Assembly: GCA_900545135.1 (NCBI GenBank)
Contig: UQXL01000012.1
Location: 8,212-72,211, forward strand
Direction of reading: 5' to 3'
From: an uncultured Eubacteriales bacterium
GTDB lineage: Bacteria > Bacillota > Clostridia > Peptostreptococcales > Anaerovoracaceae
Length of the DNA stretch: 64,000 bases
The notes under the pieces are model-generated. The model did not search any database, had not been told where the DNA came from, and worked only from the letters and a program-made list of their open reading frames with translations. Positions 7,971 through 16,797 of this stretch are shown here, piece by piece. The position numbers were made by a program, and so were the translations under genes. Position 1 is the stretch's first letter. Each line of letters opens with the position of its first letter.

Positions 7971-8582
7971 TTATTTCTTCTTAGTTATCCAAAGAATTTC
8001 CGGGGCTTTATCGCCTTGGTTGAGCATATCGGCATAAACGCAGTGATATTTCCCCTTTTCGAGGGTACGGGCGAATTTTTTCAGCGCTTCTTTCTCTCTC
8101 CTTCCCTCTTCATGCCCCGGATATATGCTCACGCAGACCAGCCCTCCGGTCTTTATCTTCTCCAATGCTTTCTTTACGGCTGAAATAGTTGTATCCGCAG
8201 TCGTCGTCACGCTCTTGTCTCCTCCCGGCAGATAGCCGAGGTTGAAGATTATCACAGCCGGCTCTTCCGCGACGTAATTTTCCATGCTGACGTGGCTGTC
8301 ATTTATAAATGTGACCTTTACAGCGCTGCCGCTGACTGCCGGCGCAAATCCAGACGGCGGACCTTGTATTTCCCAAGTTATGCCGCTATCTGAAAGCAGA
8401 TCGCCGGCTGATTCTATCGCCTCTTGCTGTATATCAAAGGAATATACTCTGCGGCATCTTTGCGCCAGAAAAAGCGTATCATGGCCTCTGCCGCAGGTGC
8501 AGTCAACGGACGTATCGCCGTCCTGCAAATACTTTTCGCATACAGCAAGAGCTAAATTTGTCGTATCCTGTAAAAGATTCAT
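7971..8582 (-). CDS. mnmM: tRNA (mnm5s2U-type) methyltransferase MnmM/YtqB family
   Basis: 203-residue class I SAM-dependent methyltransferase of the YtqB family. SAM-binding motif I is VDCTCGRGHDTLFLA and the family signature NLGYLPGGDKSVTTTADTT is present. YtqB proteins in Bacillus are known as MnmM, which methylates the aminomethyl group on the tRNA wobble uridine. The start at 8582 has GGGGAG 5-6 nt upstream. It heads a likely minus-strand group with the FAD oxidoreductase and rluB. Confidence 0.87.
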   Translation of the reverse strand: MNLLQDTTNLALAVCEKYLQDGDTSVDCTCGRGHDTLFLAQRCRRVYSFDIQQEAIESAGDLLSDSGITWEIQGPPSGFAPAVSGSAVKVTFINDSHVSMENYVAEEPAVIIFNLGYLPGGDKSVTTTADTTISAVKKALEKIKTGGLVCVSIYPGHEEGRREKEALKKFARTLEKGKYHCVYADMLNQGDKAPEILWITKKK

Positions 8583-8658
8583 TTCTTTCTCCCCGTTTAA
8601 ATATATAAGATATTATAGCAGGACTGGTTTCCAAACCGCAATTTTTTTCTGTTACGTA

Positions 8659-8687
8659 TTGATTTTTTCGCTGTCATGCTGCATAAT
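8659..8687 (+). promoter_or_regulatory. Sigma-A promoter of the lipoprotein gene
   Basis: TTGATT (8659-8664), 17-bp spacer, CATAAT (8682-8687). An AGGAGG ribosome site follows before the ATG at 8719. Confidence 0.6.
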
Positions 8688-8718
8688 CAAACTATAAAAC
8701 CACAGGAGGTATTTATAA

Positions 8719-9258
8719 ATGAAGAAGAAAGTCACAATTCTATTACTGGCCTTATGTCTGGTATTCCTGGCAGCCTGCGGAGCGCCGTCACCATCAGACG
8801 CACTCAAGGCTGATCTTGAGGACGCCAAGTCTTCCCCTGATGAAATAATTGAAGGAATAGGCAGCGATGGTTTTGGAGAAGAAGCTACTCAGGCTCTCAT
8901 AGATAAAGTTCTGGAGTTCGATTACGAGCTGGGTGAAGAAAAGATCGACGGTGATACTGCTACTGTAGAACTCACCATCACTACATATCCTCTCGGCGAC
9001 GTATTCACCAACGTTCTCACCGAGCTCTTCAGTTCCGATATGGAGGAACTTGCTTCCATGTCAGAAGACGAGCTGATGGCTAAGATGGACGAAACTCTCA
9101 TGTCAGAGCTGGACGCTGTTGAAAAGTCTTATAAGACTGACCTCACCGTAACTCTTAATCAGGAGGACGGCCAGTGGGTAGCAGAGGAAAGCAATGAGCT
9201 TTCAAACGCTCTCACCGGCGGCATGCTCGACTTTGCATCAAGCATGATGAGTTACTAA
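8719..9258 (+). CDS. Small lipoprotein of unknown function
   Basis: 179 residues with signal peptide MKKKVTILLLALCLVFLAAC and lipobox LAAC (Cys 20). The mature part is acidic and alternates a helical region with strand segments (YELGEEKIDGDTATVELTI, YKTDLTVTLNQEDGQWV), a pattern seen in small Gram-positive lipoproteins of the NTF2-like DUF4878/DUF5105 type; that assignment is a resemblance only. Monocistronic, with its own promoter and a strong terminator. Confidence 0.78.
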   Translation: MKKKVTILLLALCLVFLAACGAPSPSDALKADLEDAKSSPDEIIEGIGSDGFGEEATQALIDKVLEFDYELGEEKIDGDTATVELTITTYPLGDVFTNVLTELFSSDMEELASMSEDELMAKMDETLMSELDAVEKSYKTDLTVTLNQEDGQWVAEESNELSNALTGGMLDFASSMMSY

Positions 9259-9270
9259 AGTTAGCAAAGC

Positions 9271-9305
9271 AAAAAACAGGCTTGTGATTTCAAGCCTGTT
9301 TTTTT
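9271..9305. terminator. Bidirectional terminator
   Basis: AACAGGCTTG (9275-9284) pairs with CAAGCCTGTT (9291-9300), flanked by an A-run on the left and seven T on the right. Serves the convergent lipoprotein and electron-transfer genes. Confidence 0.9.
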
Positions 9306-9340
9306 ATTCCAGACAGCACTTGCTCATTCTGATCTGCTCT

Positions 9341-10267
9341 TTATTCCGGACCACATTTGCACATTCTGACGGTTATGCCGTCCTTATCTGTGTGCGAACA
9401 GGCTCCGCATACTCCCTCTCCGCAGCACATGTTGGCATGATTCGGCACTATCGTCTCTTTAGCATCGAGACCGCACTTTTCCATAATCAGTTCTTTATAA
9501 TATGGCGAAACCATGAGAAAGATGTTGGGCTTCTGGCCGGTATGTTCCATGCAGTAGCTGCAGTCGTTTTCCACGGCTGTCTTTAAAATTTCCAGTTCTG
9601 CGTCCATATTCAGCCTGGTGTATTCCAGCTGTGATACGTATTTGCCGAGAAATTCCCCGGTCAGTTTGCTCTCGTCAAGATACATTCCGACAAGGCCGCT
9701 GCCGACAGCATCTTTGCAGTTCAAGACCGGCATTATGGCCATTCCTTTTCCTATTATAAGCGACAGCCTTTTAGCGTCAAATTTCTCCGAATTTATCATT
9801 CCGTTTGAAAAGGGTCCGCTCACTTTCAGCTTTCCTCCGGTTTCGGCTATCTTGTCGATGGCTGTGGTCTTGGGTCCTGTCACATAAATCGCCAGCTTTA
9901 CATATGACGGCGGCGGCGTCTTAGATTCCATCACCGATACGGGAGTCTTATAGCCTCCGGCGCTTACCATCAGAAAACTGCCCATCTTCCTGCACTCCAG
10001 CGCGAATCCCATCGTCACTTCCAGAGTTATGACCTTAAGGTTCGCGGAAAAATCCTCCACAGATTTTATTTCAAGCTCCCAGTCCTTCGTCTTGCTCATG
10101 ACCCTGCTTCCGTTCTGCATATATTCGTTGTACGGACATACCCCCTGCCACGACGGCGGGCAGTCGCACTTTCCCCTGCTGATCATTCCACACGTGTAGC
10201 ACTGTCCTGTTTCCATAAGAACGCAGGGACATTTATCCGTTCCTCTGTCTGCGCAAATGTAGTTCAT
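9341..10267 (-). CDS. 2Fe-2S electron-transfer subunit-like oxidoreductase
   Basis: 308 residues. A Cys-rich N-terminal segment (CADRGTDKCPC, CYTCGMISRGKCDCPP, residues 4-50) precedes a ferredoxin-reductase-like barrel (about 70-180) and a nucleotide-binding region (LIIGKGMAIMPVL). The C-terminus NHANMCCGEGVCGACSH is the 2Fe-2S binding motif of dihydroorotate dehydrogenase electron-transfer (PyrK) and sulfide dehydrogenase/NfnA-like subunits. It probably shuttles electrons between NAD(P)H and an unidentified partner. Start chosen at the ATG at 10267, which has GGGAGGAAC upstream; the open frame extends 11 codons further. No catalytic partner gene is adjacent, so it is unlikely to be PyrK itself. 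Confidence 0.8.
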   Translation of the reverse strand: MNYICADRGTDKCPCVLMETGQCYTCGMISRGKCDCPPSWQGVCPYNEYMQNGSRVMSKTKDWELEIKSVEDFSANLKVITLEVTMGFALECRKMGSFLMVSAGGYKTPVSVMESKTPPPSYVKLAIYVTGPKTTAIDKIAETGGKLKVSGPFSNGMINSEKFDAKRLSLIIGKGMAIMPVLNCKDAVGSGLVGMYLDESKLTGEFLGKYVSQLEYTRLNMDAELEILKTAVENDCSYCMEHTGQKPNIFLMVSPYYKELIMEKCGLDAKETIVPNHANMCCGEGVCGACSHTDKDGITVRMCKCGPE

Positions 10268-10325
10268 CTCAGTTCCTCCCTGAAACTTAAATTGTCTCAA
10301 ATTTTAAGTCATCTCGAGTTTAAAA

Positions 10326-11228
10326 TCACTTTGAATTTTCTTCTTCCCGTAAAAATCCGTAATCCAGCATCGCGTAAGCGTCATTGAACCAGTTGGAATC
10401 ATTGAGCACTACGGCTATCAGCTCTGTATCTTTGCGCTTGGCGGACGCGACCAGCGTTCTCCCGGACAACTTGGTATATCCTATCTTTATCCCCGTGGCT
10501 CCGTCATACTGGCTCACAGTTTTGTTTTTATTGGCAAAAGACCTCTCAGTCTCTTCGCTCTTCCAGCTTCCGGCTCCTACTATCTGGCGAAACTCTTCAT
10601 TTTTCATGGCTTCCCGGGCTATTACGGCCAAATCCCTTGCCGTGGTGTAATGATTTTCGTCAAACAGTCCGCTGGGATTTACAAAGTTGGTGTTCTTACA
10701 CCCAAGCCGGTCAGCTTCCTGATTCATCATTGCGATAAAATTTTCCAGAGTGCCGCCGCAGCATATGGCAAGAGCCGTCGCAGCGTCATTTCCCGACTGG
10801 AGCATCATACCGTACATCAGCTCTCTTATCGTCAGCTTTTCTCCAGCTTTCAGATATATGGACGATCCCTCTACGCCAACTGCCTCTTTAGGAATGACCA
10901 CACAGCTGTCCAGATTTGTTTCCGTCTCTTCCAATATCTGAAATACGATTATGGCGGTCATTATCTTGGTCGTGCTGGCCGGATAGAGCTTATCATCTGC
11001 GTTTTTCTCATATATCACATGGCCGTCGCCGCCGTCTATGAGAATGGCTCCCTTGGCAGAAACCGACGGGGCAAGACCTGACCGGGCTGAACTTTCTGCA
11101 CCGGCTCCTGCCTCGCTGACATCGTTCACGCTCACCATCGGCCTGAACCAGCGGGCCATGCCCCAAATAAAAACCGCAAGGACAAAGCAAAAACATACCA
11201 ATGATATTTTTACGATTTTCTTTTTCAT
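10326..11228 (-). CDS. D-alanyl-D-alanine carboxypeptidase (PBP5-type, DacF-like)
   Basis: 300 residues. N-terminal membrane segment (residues about 5-27), then a serine peptidase S11 domain with the three active-site motifs STTK, SGN and KIG in order. It trims the terminal D-Ala of peptidoglycan pentapeptides outside the membrane. Somewhat short: the C-terminal domain of PBP5-type enzymes is absent, so it is a minimal catalytic form anchored by its N-terminus. The start codon follows a terminator-like hairpin by two bases, and its Shine-Dalgarno AGGGAG lies in that hairpin's 3' arm. Downstream on the strand, 58 bp away, is the electron-transfer gene. Confidence 0.88.
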   Translation of the reverse strand: MKKKIVKISLVCFCFVLAVFIWGMARWFRPMVSVNDVSEAGAGAESSARSGLAPSVSAKGAILIDGGDGHVIYEKNADDKLYPASTTKIMTAIIVFQILEETETNLDSCVVIPKEAVGVEGSSIYLKAGEKLTIRELMYGMMLQSGNDAATALAICCGGTLENFIAMMNQEADRLGCKNTNFVNPSGLFDENHYTTARDLAVIAREAMKNEEFRQIVGAGSWKSEETERSFANKNKTVSQYDGATGIKIGYTKLSGRTLVASAKRKDTELIAVVLNDSNWFNDAYAMLDYGFLREEENSK

Positions 11229-11230
11229 AT

Positions 11231-11270
11231 AAAAAACTCCCTCTCAACATTTTACTGTCTCGAGGGAGTT
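11231..11270 (-). terminator. Terminator hairpin containing the carboxypeptidase Shine-Dalgarno
   Basis: AACTCCCTC (11262-11270, minus sense) pairs with GAGGGAGTT (11235-11243, minus sense) and is followed by a T-run of at least six. It lies 27 bp after the scpB stop codon. The 3' arm carries the ribosome site for the ATG at 11228, 8 nt away, so the same structure could end scpAB transcripts and mask the next gene. Confidence 0.75.
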
Positions 11271-11296
11271 ATATTCCTCTAAATCTTTATTCTCAC

Positions 11297-11896
11297 TTAA
11301 ATCTCTATTCGCATCTGATTTTCGTTGAGCTCGTCCCTTTCATCCTCCACGTCGTCGGCAAAGCTGCCCGACATGGCGCTTTCGATGTCGTCTATCTCCG
11401 GCAGATCCTTGATGGAGGAAAATCCGAAGTTTTTGAGGAAAGTGTCCGTGGTGCCATATAAGATCGGTCTTCCTATGGCTTCCGCCCTGCCCTTTTCACA
11501 GACCAGTTCTTTCTTCATCAGCCCTTCCATGACTCGGTCGCATTTGATTCCTCTTATGGCTTCGATTTCACCTTTTGTCACCGGCTGCTTGTAGGCTACT
11601 ATGGCGAGAACTTCAAGAGCCGACTGAGATAATTTCTTTACCTTTACAGGCGTGCAGAGGCTCCTGACATAATCTGCGTTTTCCTCCCGGGTCACGAACT
11701 GAAAGGACTGGTTTATCCGCCTTATGACGATGCCTCTGCCCTCCTGCTCATATTCCTGCTGAAGCTCGAGAAAACATTCCAGGGCTTCTTCCTTGCTTAT
11801 ATTGAAAACCTCGGCGGCATCCTTCACCTGAAGAGGATCTCCCCAGGTGAACATCATGGACTCGAAAGCCGATTTGATGGTCTTTTTACTGCTCAT
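11297..11896 (-). CDS. scpB: Segregation and condensation protein B
   Basis: 199-residue winged-helix kleisin-interacting element subunit B of the SMC-ScpAB condensin, needed for chromosome segregation. Recognised from two winged-helix units (SKKTIKSAFESMMFTWGDPL, and ALEVLAIVAYKQPVTKGEIE with the adjacent IRGIKCDRVMEGLMKKELV), all characteristic of ScpB. Its start overlaps the end of scpA by 11 bp, indicating translational coupling. Length is typical. Confidence 0.93.
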   Translation of the reverse strand: MSSKKTIKSAFESMMFTWGDPLQVKDAAEVFNISKEEALECFLELQQEYEQEGRGIVIRRINQSFQFVTREENADYVRSLCTPVKVKKLSQSALEVLAIVAYKQPVTKGEIEAIRGIKCDRVMEGLMKKELVCEKGRAEAIGRPILYGTTDTFLKNFGFSSIKDLPEIDDIESAMSGSFADDVEDERDELNENQMRIEI

Positions 11897-12653
11897 ACTT
11901 TATTTCTCCTTCATCGATCCTGTCTCCGGCACACACCTTTATATCTCCGTAGGTGGATTTCTGCTCGACCTTGATGATCCTTTCCTTGGCCATTTCAAGC
12001 AGTGAAATGAATGTTATCACCACGTCGTAGCGGTCTTTCTTGTTGATTATCAGTTCCCGGAAGCTGAACATGCGGCTCAGCCTGCCTTTTACAGAATTCA
12101 CGATATGGCGCATGCGGCTCTCCACGGAAAGCTTTTCCCGCTCTATCCTTGTATAATGTCTGCGCACCGCCTCGATCCTGTGCTTTCTCTGTATAAACGC
12201 GTTGAACGCGCCGGCGAACTGTTTCAGGTCAAGGCTGAGATATTCGTCTGGCTGCTGCAGAAATTCAGAAATATCTTCCTGTGGTTTTTGGAAAATACCT
12301 GACGCGAATTCTTCCTGTCCGCGCAGTATCTCCGCTGCCTTTTTATATTTCTTGTATTCTATCAGCCGTGCAACCAGCTCGCTCCTAGGATCCTCTTCCG
12401 TTATATTTTCTCCGCTCTCGCTCATCCTAGGCAGTATCATCTTGGATTTTATCTCAATCAAAGAGGAAGCCAGGACCATAAACTCGGTGGAAACAGCCAC
12501 GTCCATTTCTTTCATGGCTTTTATGTAATCCAGATACTGACTGGTGATCTTGCTGATTTCTATGTCGTAAATGCTCATCTCCGCGTTTTCAATCAGATAG
12601 ACCAGCAAATCGAAAGGCCCCTCAAAGGATTGCAGCTTTACTTTATAACTCAT
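11886..12653 (-). CDS. scpA: Segregation and condensation protein A
   Basis: 255-residue kleisin of the SMC complex. The N-terminus SYKVKLQSFEGPFDLLVYLI is the classic ScpA opening that binds the SMC neck, and the C-terminal helical domain (VVITFISLLEMAKERIIKVEQ) binds the SMC cap. Start codon overlaps the stop of the upstream EamA transporter gene by 4 bp (ATGA), and its end overlaps scpB, so the three genes form one operon. Confidence 0.93.
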   Translation of the reverse strand: MSYKVKLQSFEGPFDLLVYLIENAEMSIYDIEISKITSQYLDYIKAMKEMDVAVSTEFMVLASSLIEIKSKMILPRMSESGENITEEDPRSELVARLIEYKKYKKAAEILRGQEEFASGIFQKPQEDISEFLQQPDEYLSLDLKQFAGAFNAFIQRKHRIEAVRRHYTRIEREKLSVESRMRHIVNSVKGRLSRMFSFRELIINKKDRYDVVITFISLLEMAKERIIKVEQKSTYGDIKVCAGDRIDEGEIKYEQ

Positions 12654-13561
12654 TGACTTCTCTTATTCTCCTGACGATTATAGTACAGCAATGCCGCCAC
12701 CACCACGACGCAGCCTATTATTTCATAGGATTTAGGCACTTGTCCCAGGAAAATCACGGCCATGATCGTAGCGAATACCGGTTCCCCTGCTTCCCATGTG
12801 GAAACGTATAGCGAGCTGACATATCCTATGCACATGTTGAAAACCGCATGTGCTCCTATCTGGCAGATAAAAGTCATCGCCAGTATGTATATGTAATCCG
12901 ACGTGCTGTATCCCAGCACAGGAGTTCCTGTAATTAATATGCCCAGCGAAAAGCACACCCAGCAGGCGAAGAAAACCAACAGTACGTAGATTCCTCCGTC
13001 TACCCGCTTTCTCACCGAATCTCCCACCGAAAAATACAGGCCCATGAAGAGAGCTGCCAGGAATGCCAGTATATTTCCCTTGAGGCTTCCTCCTGCGAAA
13101 GAGCTGTAATCAGCTCCCACGATAATCGCTCCTCCCACAAGAGCCACAGCTATGGCCGCCACAGATTTAAGGCTCACTTTTTTTCTGTATATGAAAACCG
13201 TCACCAGCAGCACCACCAGAGGATGGAGCGCCGCCAGCACGGAGGCGCTGGCTACGTTGGTAAATTTAACAGCGCTGAACCATGAAAAGAAGTGGCCGAA
13301 CAAAAATGCTCCCGCCACAAGGCACCAGAAATAGTCCCTGCCGCTCACGTTTTTCAATTTTCCTCTCTTTTCATTATTTACCAATACTGGCACGAGGAAG
13401 AAGGGCAGCGCTACAGTCAGCCTCCAAAATCCCGTGACCATAGACGGCGCTTCCACCAGGGAGCCCAATATTCCCGATGTGGCTCCGAAAACCACCGCCA
13501 CAACCGTTATTATCTTGGCATATCTGGCGATAAGCCCCGGCTTATTTTCTAATTTTTCCAT
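12650..13561 (-). CDS. EamA-family (DMT) transporter
   Basis: 303 residues with about ten predicted membrane segments in two EamA repeats (residues about 10-140 and 155-290). LHPLVVLLVTVFIYRKKVSLKSVAAI in the first and AGEPVFATIMAVIFLGQVP in the second are typical of drug/metabolite exporters; substrate unknown. It ends in a 4-bp overlap with scpA, an unusual partner, so it probably leads the scpAB transcript. Confidence 0.82.
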   Translation of the reverse strand: MEKLENKPGLIARYAKIITVVAVVFGATSGILGSLVEAPSMVTGFWRLTVALPFFLVPVLVNNEKRGKLKNVSGRDYFWCLVAGAFLFGHFFSWFSAVKFTNVASASVLAALHPLVVLLVTVFIYRKKVSLKSVAAIAVALVGGAIIVGADYSSFAGGSLKGNILAFLAALFMGLYFSVGDSVRKRVDGGIYVLLVFFACWVCFSLGILITGTPVLGYSTSDYIYILAMTFICQIGAHAVFNMCIGYVSSLYVSTWEAGEPVFATIMAVIFLGQVPKSYEIIGCVVVVAALLYYNRQENKRSQ

Positions 13562-13722
13562 TCTATCACTCTTCTTTATTTGTTTATTTTTTATTCATTC
13601 ACTCTTTGTTCGTTTATTTTTGCTTTTGTCTCTGTGTGCAAGACTTGCGGCCTTTTTACGGCACTGCATGGTATCTTGCGCCCGACGGGTTCGTGTCCGG
13701 ACGCCTGCTTCCCCGTCTCCGC

Positions 13723-14802
13723 TCAGACTGTTAACCCGCTCATCAGCTTTTTCAGATTGACGTCGTAAGGAGGCCTCACGATGCCTTTCTCCGTAATCAC
13801 TGCCGTGATATATTCATGGTCTGTAACGTCGAAGGCAGGATTAAAAGTCTTTATCCCCTCGGGAGCCATGGGTTTCTCATACCATTTGCGGTATATTTCC
13901 TCGCCGTCCCTCTCTTCGATATTTATGTCTGCGCCCGAAAGCGTATCCATGTCTATAGTAGAAGTCGGCACATACATATAAAACGGTATTCCGAATTCCC
14001 TCGCCAATATGGCAACTCCTGACGTGCCTATCTTATTGGCTCCGTCACCGTTGGCGGCCATTCTGTCGCAGCCGACGACCACAGCGTCTATCCAGCCTTT
14101 TTTCATCACCGTGGCTGCCATATTGTCGCATATTAGCGTCACATCTACTCCGGCCTTGTTCAGTTCCCAGGCCGTAAGTCTTGCTCCCTGAAGGAGAGGT
14201 CTTGTCTCGTCGGCAAAGACTTTAAAGTCATATCCTCTCTCCTGCCCTAAATGTATGGGCGCAAGACATGTGCCGTACTTAGATGTGGCTATGGTTCCTG
14301 CGTTGCAGTGAGTGAGGATACCCATTCCCGGCTTTAAAAGGGAAAGTCCATATTCTCCCATAGCTTTGCAGGCTTCTATATCCTCTTCATGTATTTTCTC
14401 CGCCTCTGCAAGCAGCCTTTCCTTGGCTTCTTCCACAGAGCTTAAATGCTTTTCTTTCAGGCTTCTGATCATCCGCTTCAAGGCCCAGGAAAGGTTGACC
14501 GCCGTCGGCCGCGCGCTCTCCAGATATTCCGCGATTTTTTCCGCGTTGGCGATAAAGCCGTCTACTGAATCCGACTCCGATCCATACTCAGCCGCAGCCA
14601 CGTAAAGTCCGTAGGCCGCCGCCACGCCTATGGCAGGCGCTCCCCTTACTTTCAGCTCATATATGGCATCCCACATATCTTCCTTGCTCTGTATTTCTAT
14701 GTAAACCTCGTCTGCCGGCAGCTTGGTCTGATCCAGAAGCATCAACCTGCCGTCCCTAAATTCAAACGGAGTTATGTCCAGTGCTTTAGTTGTAGTTTTC
14801 AT
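13723..14802 (-). CDS. mtnA: S-methyl-5-thioribose-1-phosphate isomerase
   Basis: 359 residues; converts methylthioribose-1-phosphate to methylthioribulose-1-phosphate in methionine salvage, or acts on related 5-deoxypentose phosphates. Signatures: KVRGAPAIGVAAAYG near residue 50, the catalytic-Cys motif ILTHCNAGTIAT, the catalytic-Asp motif VGCDRMAANGDGANKIGT and FYMYVPTSTID. Length is normal. Its start overlaps the end of the J-like gene by 17 bp. No other methionine-salvage gene is nearby, so the physiological substrate is open. Confidence 0.92.
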   Translation of the reverse strand: MKTTTKALDITPFEFRDGRLMLLDQTKLPADEVYIEIQSKEDMWDAIYELKVRGAPAIGVAAAYGLYVAAAEYGSESDSVDGFIANAEKIAEYLESARPTAVNLSWALKRMIRSLKEKHLSSVEEAKERLLAEAEKIHEEDIEACKAMGEYGLSLLKPGMGILTHCNAGTIATSKYGTCLAPIHLGQERGYDFKVFADETRPLLQGARLTAWELNKAGVDVTLICDNMAATVMKKGWIDAVVVGCDRMAANGDGANKIGTSGVAILAREFGIPFYMYVPTSTIDMDTLSGADINIEERDGEEIYRKWYEKPMAPEGIKTFNPAFDVTDHEYITAVITEKGIVRPPYDVNLKKLMSGLTV

Positions 14803-15751
14803 TTATAACACTCTCCAAATAGCTCAAATAATCTGCAATTGTAAGGATCGGCTCCCCACTGTAAGTATCTACACATCCGGCCACATCTTCAAACGGCGGC
14901 GCTCCCATCCAGTTTATCAATGCGACCGCGCAGTCATAGTCGTCATGATCAAAATAATAATTGGCTTCACCGGTTACATAGGAGAAGAAATCAGAAACAC
15001 CATATATCTGCAGCGAAAACATCAGGCTGAACGTATTATCCATCGTATCGTCTATTCCGTCGTCACTGCTTCCCCCGTAGGAGCCCACGCTGTAATCCCA
15101 GTCGATTTTGTCTGCATTGCCGTCGACAGCTGAAAAATCAAGGCCCCCATAGTAATCCATATCCAGCAGCTTTTGCTGAGCTTCATCTATCTGCTCCTGT
15201 TCATCCATGTCATAGCCGGAGTCATAATGATCGTCAAATATATCCAGGTCGTCGTAATCGTAGGAATAGTCGTCTGAATCATCGCTGCTGTAAGAGCTGT
15301 CCGAGTGGCTGCCCAGAAAATCGAAGCTGACATTCTTCGAGGAATCGACTCCCGCAAACATCACTGCTGCCACTATGGCAATCACAAAAATTGCCACGCT
15401 GATTACCACTACGGTAAAAACCAGTTTTTTGTTCTTAGGCGTATACTGCACTCTGCCAAAGGGCTTAAAACTTCCTTTGCTTGTTTTTTCTCCGTTTTCT
15501 TTTTGTTCTATGTAGTCCTTGAGACGCTCAAAGCGAGCTTCTCTCTGCGCTTTTGTTGAAGACGGCGCGCTTCCCGTCAAAACCTTGTAAGCCTCTGTCG
15601 TCTGTCGTTTCTTTTTGGCCACGTATTCAGGATCGTCTCTGTAGTCGTCGGAGTCCAGTTTGGCCATGCGTGTTTCGTAAGCTTGCTTTATCTGTTGTCC
15701 GGTGGCGCCCTCTGTAAGGCCTAATATTCTGTAATAATAATTCCTGTCCAT
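14786..15751 (-). CDS. J-domain-like membrane protein lacking HPD
   Basis: 321 residues. Residues 1-60 resemble a J domain (YYYRILGLTEGATGQQIKQAY, then QTTEAYKVLTG) but the HPD tripeptide needed to stimulate DnaK is missing; the loop reads KLDSDDYRDD. A single membrane segment follows (about 110-133). After it comes a very acidic, Ser/Tyr/Asp-rich low-complexity stretch (about 148-185) and a C-terminal domain with a possible disulfide pair. Topology is probably J-like part inside and acidic part outside. Function unknown. It overlaps mtnA by 17 bp. Upstream lies 1.7 kb without genes. Confidence 0.75.
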   Translation of the reverse strand: MDRNYYYRILGLTEGATGQQIKQAYETRMAKLDSDDYRDDPEYVAKKKRQTTEAYKVLTGSAPSSTKAQREARFERLKDYIEQKENGEKTSKGSFKPFGRVQYTPKNKKLVFTVVVISVAIFVIAIVAAVMFAGVDSSKNVSFDFLGSHSDSSYSSDDSDDYSYDYDDLDIFDDHYDSGYDMDEQEQIDEAQQKLLDMDYYGGLDFSAVDGNADKIDWDYSVGSYGGSSDDGIDDTMDNTFSLMFSLQIYGVSDFFSYVTGEANYYFDHDDYDCAVALINWMGAPPFEDVAGCVDTYSGEPILTIADYLSYLESVINENYN

Positions 15752-16080
15752 CTTTACCTCTTTGTTTGTAGATGTTGAGCTCTTTTACTTGCATATGTTG
15801 AGTTTTGCCTACATACGTTTAACCCGTTTGCTTGGTATGAGTTGAACTCTTTCGGCAATTTTTTGCTGCCTTGCGGCGGCTCTGAGTTCTCCCGATGTCT
15901 TTTTTATCTACCGGTGGATTTTGATTTCCTCCAGGGTTTTCTTTTTGTCCGCCTGCCGGCGATTCTGTTTCCCTTAGCAGCTTTCCTCTTGCTGGAAATA
16001 TCGCTTTGCGGAAGTCTCTCTTTTTCACCGCAGATTTTGATTATCTCTAAACTTCAAACCAATTTATCTGCATTATTTGC
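15752..16080. other. Gene-free segment upstream of the J-like gene
   Basis: T/C-rich on the plus strand. No start with a ribosome site, RNA gene or clear hairpin was seen. A 69-codon frame on the minus strand (15819-16028) lacks a ribosome site and family resemblance. The promoter of the J-like gene must lie here but was not identified. Confidence 0.5.
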
Positions 16081-16797
16081 AATGTTGTAGAATTTGCAAA
16101 TTTCTTGAAATCCTACAACATTTCTTCCTTTAAAGACGGTCTTATGCGGTGGAAAAATGCCCAATGTTATAAAATTCCTGGGTTTTCCGAAATTCTACAA
16201 CACAAGTCAGAAATCATGTTGCATTTTTCTCGGAAATTTTTAAATTTTACAACATTGCTTTGTTTTTACGGTAATTTGAGGTTATGGTACGATTGTAATG
16301 TTGTAAAATATCATGATTTTTAAAAATTTCTGCAACATTGAGCAGCGGCACTCCACTTTTTACCATGAGCTCCCAACCATAAACTGCAGTTCTAAAATTA
16401 GGCTTGTAATTTTGTTGAAATTATGATATATCTGGGCCGCAATGTTGCAATGTTGCAGTATTGTGACGTTGTAGTGCTGTTATGTTGTGATGTTACATTT
16501 TTGTAGTTTTATGGGAAATGTTGTACAATTCTTTATTTTATCTGATTTTTGCCAACATTTTTTGTGTTAAGGCGCGTCGAAATTTGTCGGATTGGCTATG
16601 AAATGGGGCAAATGTTGCCATATTTTTCATTACTTGAGAATTTGACAACATTTTTTTGAAAATGTGTTGGCAAAATCGCTGTAAATCTTAAAAATGTACA
16701 ACATCGACAGGTTTCGACGCCCTAAATCCTATCAAATAGTGGTTTTCTCTATCAAAATGTTGTCATTTTTCCTTCATTCACGATTTCTGGCAACATC
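16081..16797. repeat. Array of eight ~42-bp imperfect palindromes
   Basis: Each unit starts near AATGTTGTA and ends near TACAACATT, with AT-rich arms and a variable centre of about 13 bp. Units: 16081-16122, 16163-16203, 16215-16256, 16297-16339, 16517-16559, 16611-16652, 16661-16704, 16756-16797. Gaps run 40, 11, 40 bp in the left four and 51, 8, 51 bp in the right four. Between the groups (about 16441-16506) lies a cluster of degenerate directly repeated ATGTTGY motifs. The ends are conserved, the centres are not. Two more units occur at 63869-63992. No reading frame or known element explains it. Confidence 0.85.

Noticed and set aside
15819..16028. 69-codon gene upstream of the J-like gene
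   Set aside because: GTG start without ribosome site, biased Lys/Arg composition, no recognisable family.
16081..16797. CRISPR array
   Set aside because: Units are palindromes with variable centres, not near-identical direct repeats; gaps vary between 8 and 51 bp apart from a larger central gap, and no cas gene is present.
16081..16797. Integron attC sites
   Set aside because: Ends do not fit the RYYYAAC/GTTRRRY core pattern, no cassettes or integrase gene are seen.
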